Part shown: one piece after another, positions 63,407 through 64,000 of the stretch
Layout of the letters: each line of letters opens with the position of its first letter
Numbering within the stretch: the first letter of the stretch is position 1
Assembly: GCF_016592555.1 (NCBI RefSeq)
Contig: NZ_AP014546.1
Coordinates: 3,110,501-3,174,500 of the forward strand
Reading direction: 5' to 3'
From: Neptunomonas japonica JAMM 1380
Lineage (GTDB): Bacteria; Pseudomonadota; Gammaproteobacteria; Pseudomonadales; Balneatricaceae
Length of the DNA: 64,000 nucleotides
The notes under the pieces: generated by a model
What the model saw: only the letters and a program-made list of their open reading frames with translations
What the model was told of the DNA's origin: nothing
Databases searched by the model: none
Position numbers and translations under genes: made by a program

Positions 63407-64000
63407 ATGCGATTACTATGCTCTTTATTGCTAGTAATCTTTGGCTTTTCTTTTCAGGCGTCAGCATCCGAAAACAGTGATACAAGCCGGTTAACAAAGA
63501 TCACTGCTCAGAAGATGATTCGCGTTTGTATTTGGCCAGAGTATTACAACATCACTTACCGAAACCCGAAAACACTACAGCTTTCGGGCCTTGATTTTGA
63601 TATGGCCAACGAACTCGGTAAAGACTTGGGGGCATCAGTACAATTTGTAAACAGCTCTTTTTCAAAAGTAACAGAAGATATTGCGCATGACCGATGTGAT
63701 ATTGCCATGTTCGCTATTGGTATCACTCCTCACCGAAAAGAAAAGCTGCGTTTTAGCCAGCCTCACCTGAGCAGTGATATTTATGCGATCACATCCAAAA
63801 GTAATCCACGTTTACAAAATTGGCACGATATAGACCAACCTTCCTCAGTCGTGGCTGTCAGTAAGGGATCCTTGCACGAATTTTTCATGAAGAAATCCCT
63901 AAAGTCTGCAAAGCTATTAATACTCAACCAGCCTTTTGCCCGTGAGTTAGAGGTTCGTTCAGGCAGGGCGGATGTTTTTATGACTGATTATCCATATAGC
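63407..64000 (+). CDS. Periplasmic solute-binding protein (family 3), 3' end missing
   Basis: The frame is open from ATG 63407 to the end of the window (198 codons). It has a signal peptide (MRLLCSLLLVIFGFSFQASA), then IRVCIWPEYYNITYRNP, GLDFDMANELGKDLGA, CDIAMFAIGITPHRKEKLRFSQPHL and ADVFMTDYPYS, all in the order of amino-acid-type solute-binding proteins. It could be an ABC transporter subunit or the sensory part of a larger kinase or cyclase; the missing part decides. An AAAGAG lies upstream of the start. Confidence 0.85.
   Translation, partial: MRLLCSLLLVIFGFSFQASASENSDTSRLTKITAQKMIRVCIWPEYYNITYRNPKTLQLSGLDFDMANELGKDLGASVQFVNSSFSKVTEDIAHDRCDIAMFAIGITPHRKEKLRFSQPHLSSDIYAITSKSNPRLQNWHDIDQPSSVVAVSKGSLHEFFMKKSLKSAKLLILNQPFARELEVRSGRADVFMTDYPYS

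Overview
The window looks like a chromosomal segment of a marine gammaproteobacterium, probably of the Oceanospirillaceae/Oceanospirillales type. This is inferred from protein resemblance and an AT-leaning base composition; no rRNA gene is present to settle it. It holds about 45 protein genes, no tRNA or rRNA genes, no CRISPR array and no recognisable transposase or integrase.

Layout. 1-2.7 kb: the 3' end of a ybiT-type ABC-F ATPase and two uncharacterised genes. 2.9-3.6 kb: yebE. 3.7-7.1 kb: three copies of one small secreted-protein cassette (promoter, gene, hairpin), interleaved with a flavohaemoprotein gene (hmp) under two NsrR-like operators and a VOC protein. 7-10 kb: small enzymes (cupin, DUF445, DinB, DUF1338). 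10-18 kb: a beta-oxidation-like operon (short-chain dehydrogenase, acyl-CoA dehydrogenase, thiolase) with a divergent AraC regulator, a frameshifted acyltransferase and an acyl-CoA synthetase. 18-23.2 kb: an RND efflux pair with a LysR regulator. 23.5-25.6 kb: AraC, DUF3313 and a small secreted protein.

25.6-32 kb: molybdenum cofactor genes (moeA, moaB, moaA) with a DNR-type regulator next to moaA, then a universal stress protein and a sodium:alanine/glycine symporter. 32.2-43.3 kb: a two-partner secretion locus (FhaC-type transporter, 2799-residue FhaB-type exoprotein) bounded by 140-bp direct repeats that are the 3' end of the carbonic anhydrase gene can. This looks like an insertion at can. 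43.3-57.7 kb: respiratory nitrate reduction: narK1-narK2, narGHJI-ppiC-can, and the divergent narXL sensor/regulator pair. 57.8-64 kb: trmN6, a second RND pair, and a truncated periplasmic solute-binding gene.

How it fits together. The DNR-type regulator has an E..SR recognition helix of the FNR class, and perfect TTGAT-N4-ATCAA boxes lie upstream of narK1 and narG, with NarL-like heptamers in front of narX. The Moco genes supply the cofactor for NarG. Hmp, under probable NsrR control, would detoxify the NO that nitrate/nitrite respiration produces. The two most unusual items are the triplicated secreted-peptide cassettes with a shared 11-bp-spaced direct-repeat operator, and the can-bounded FhaBC insertion.
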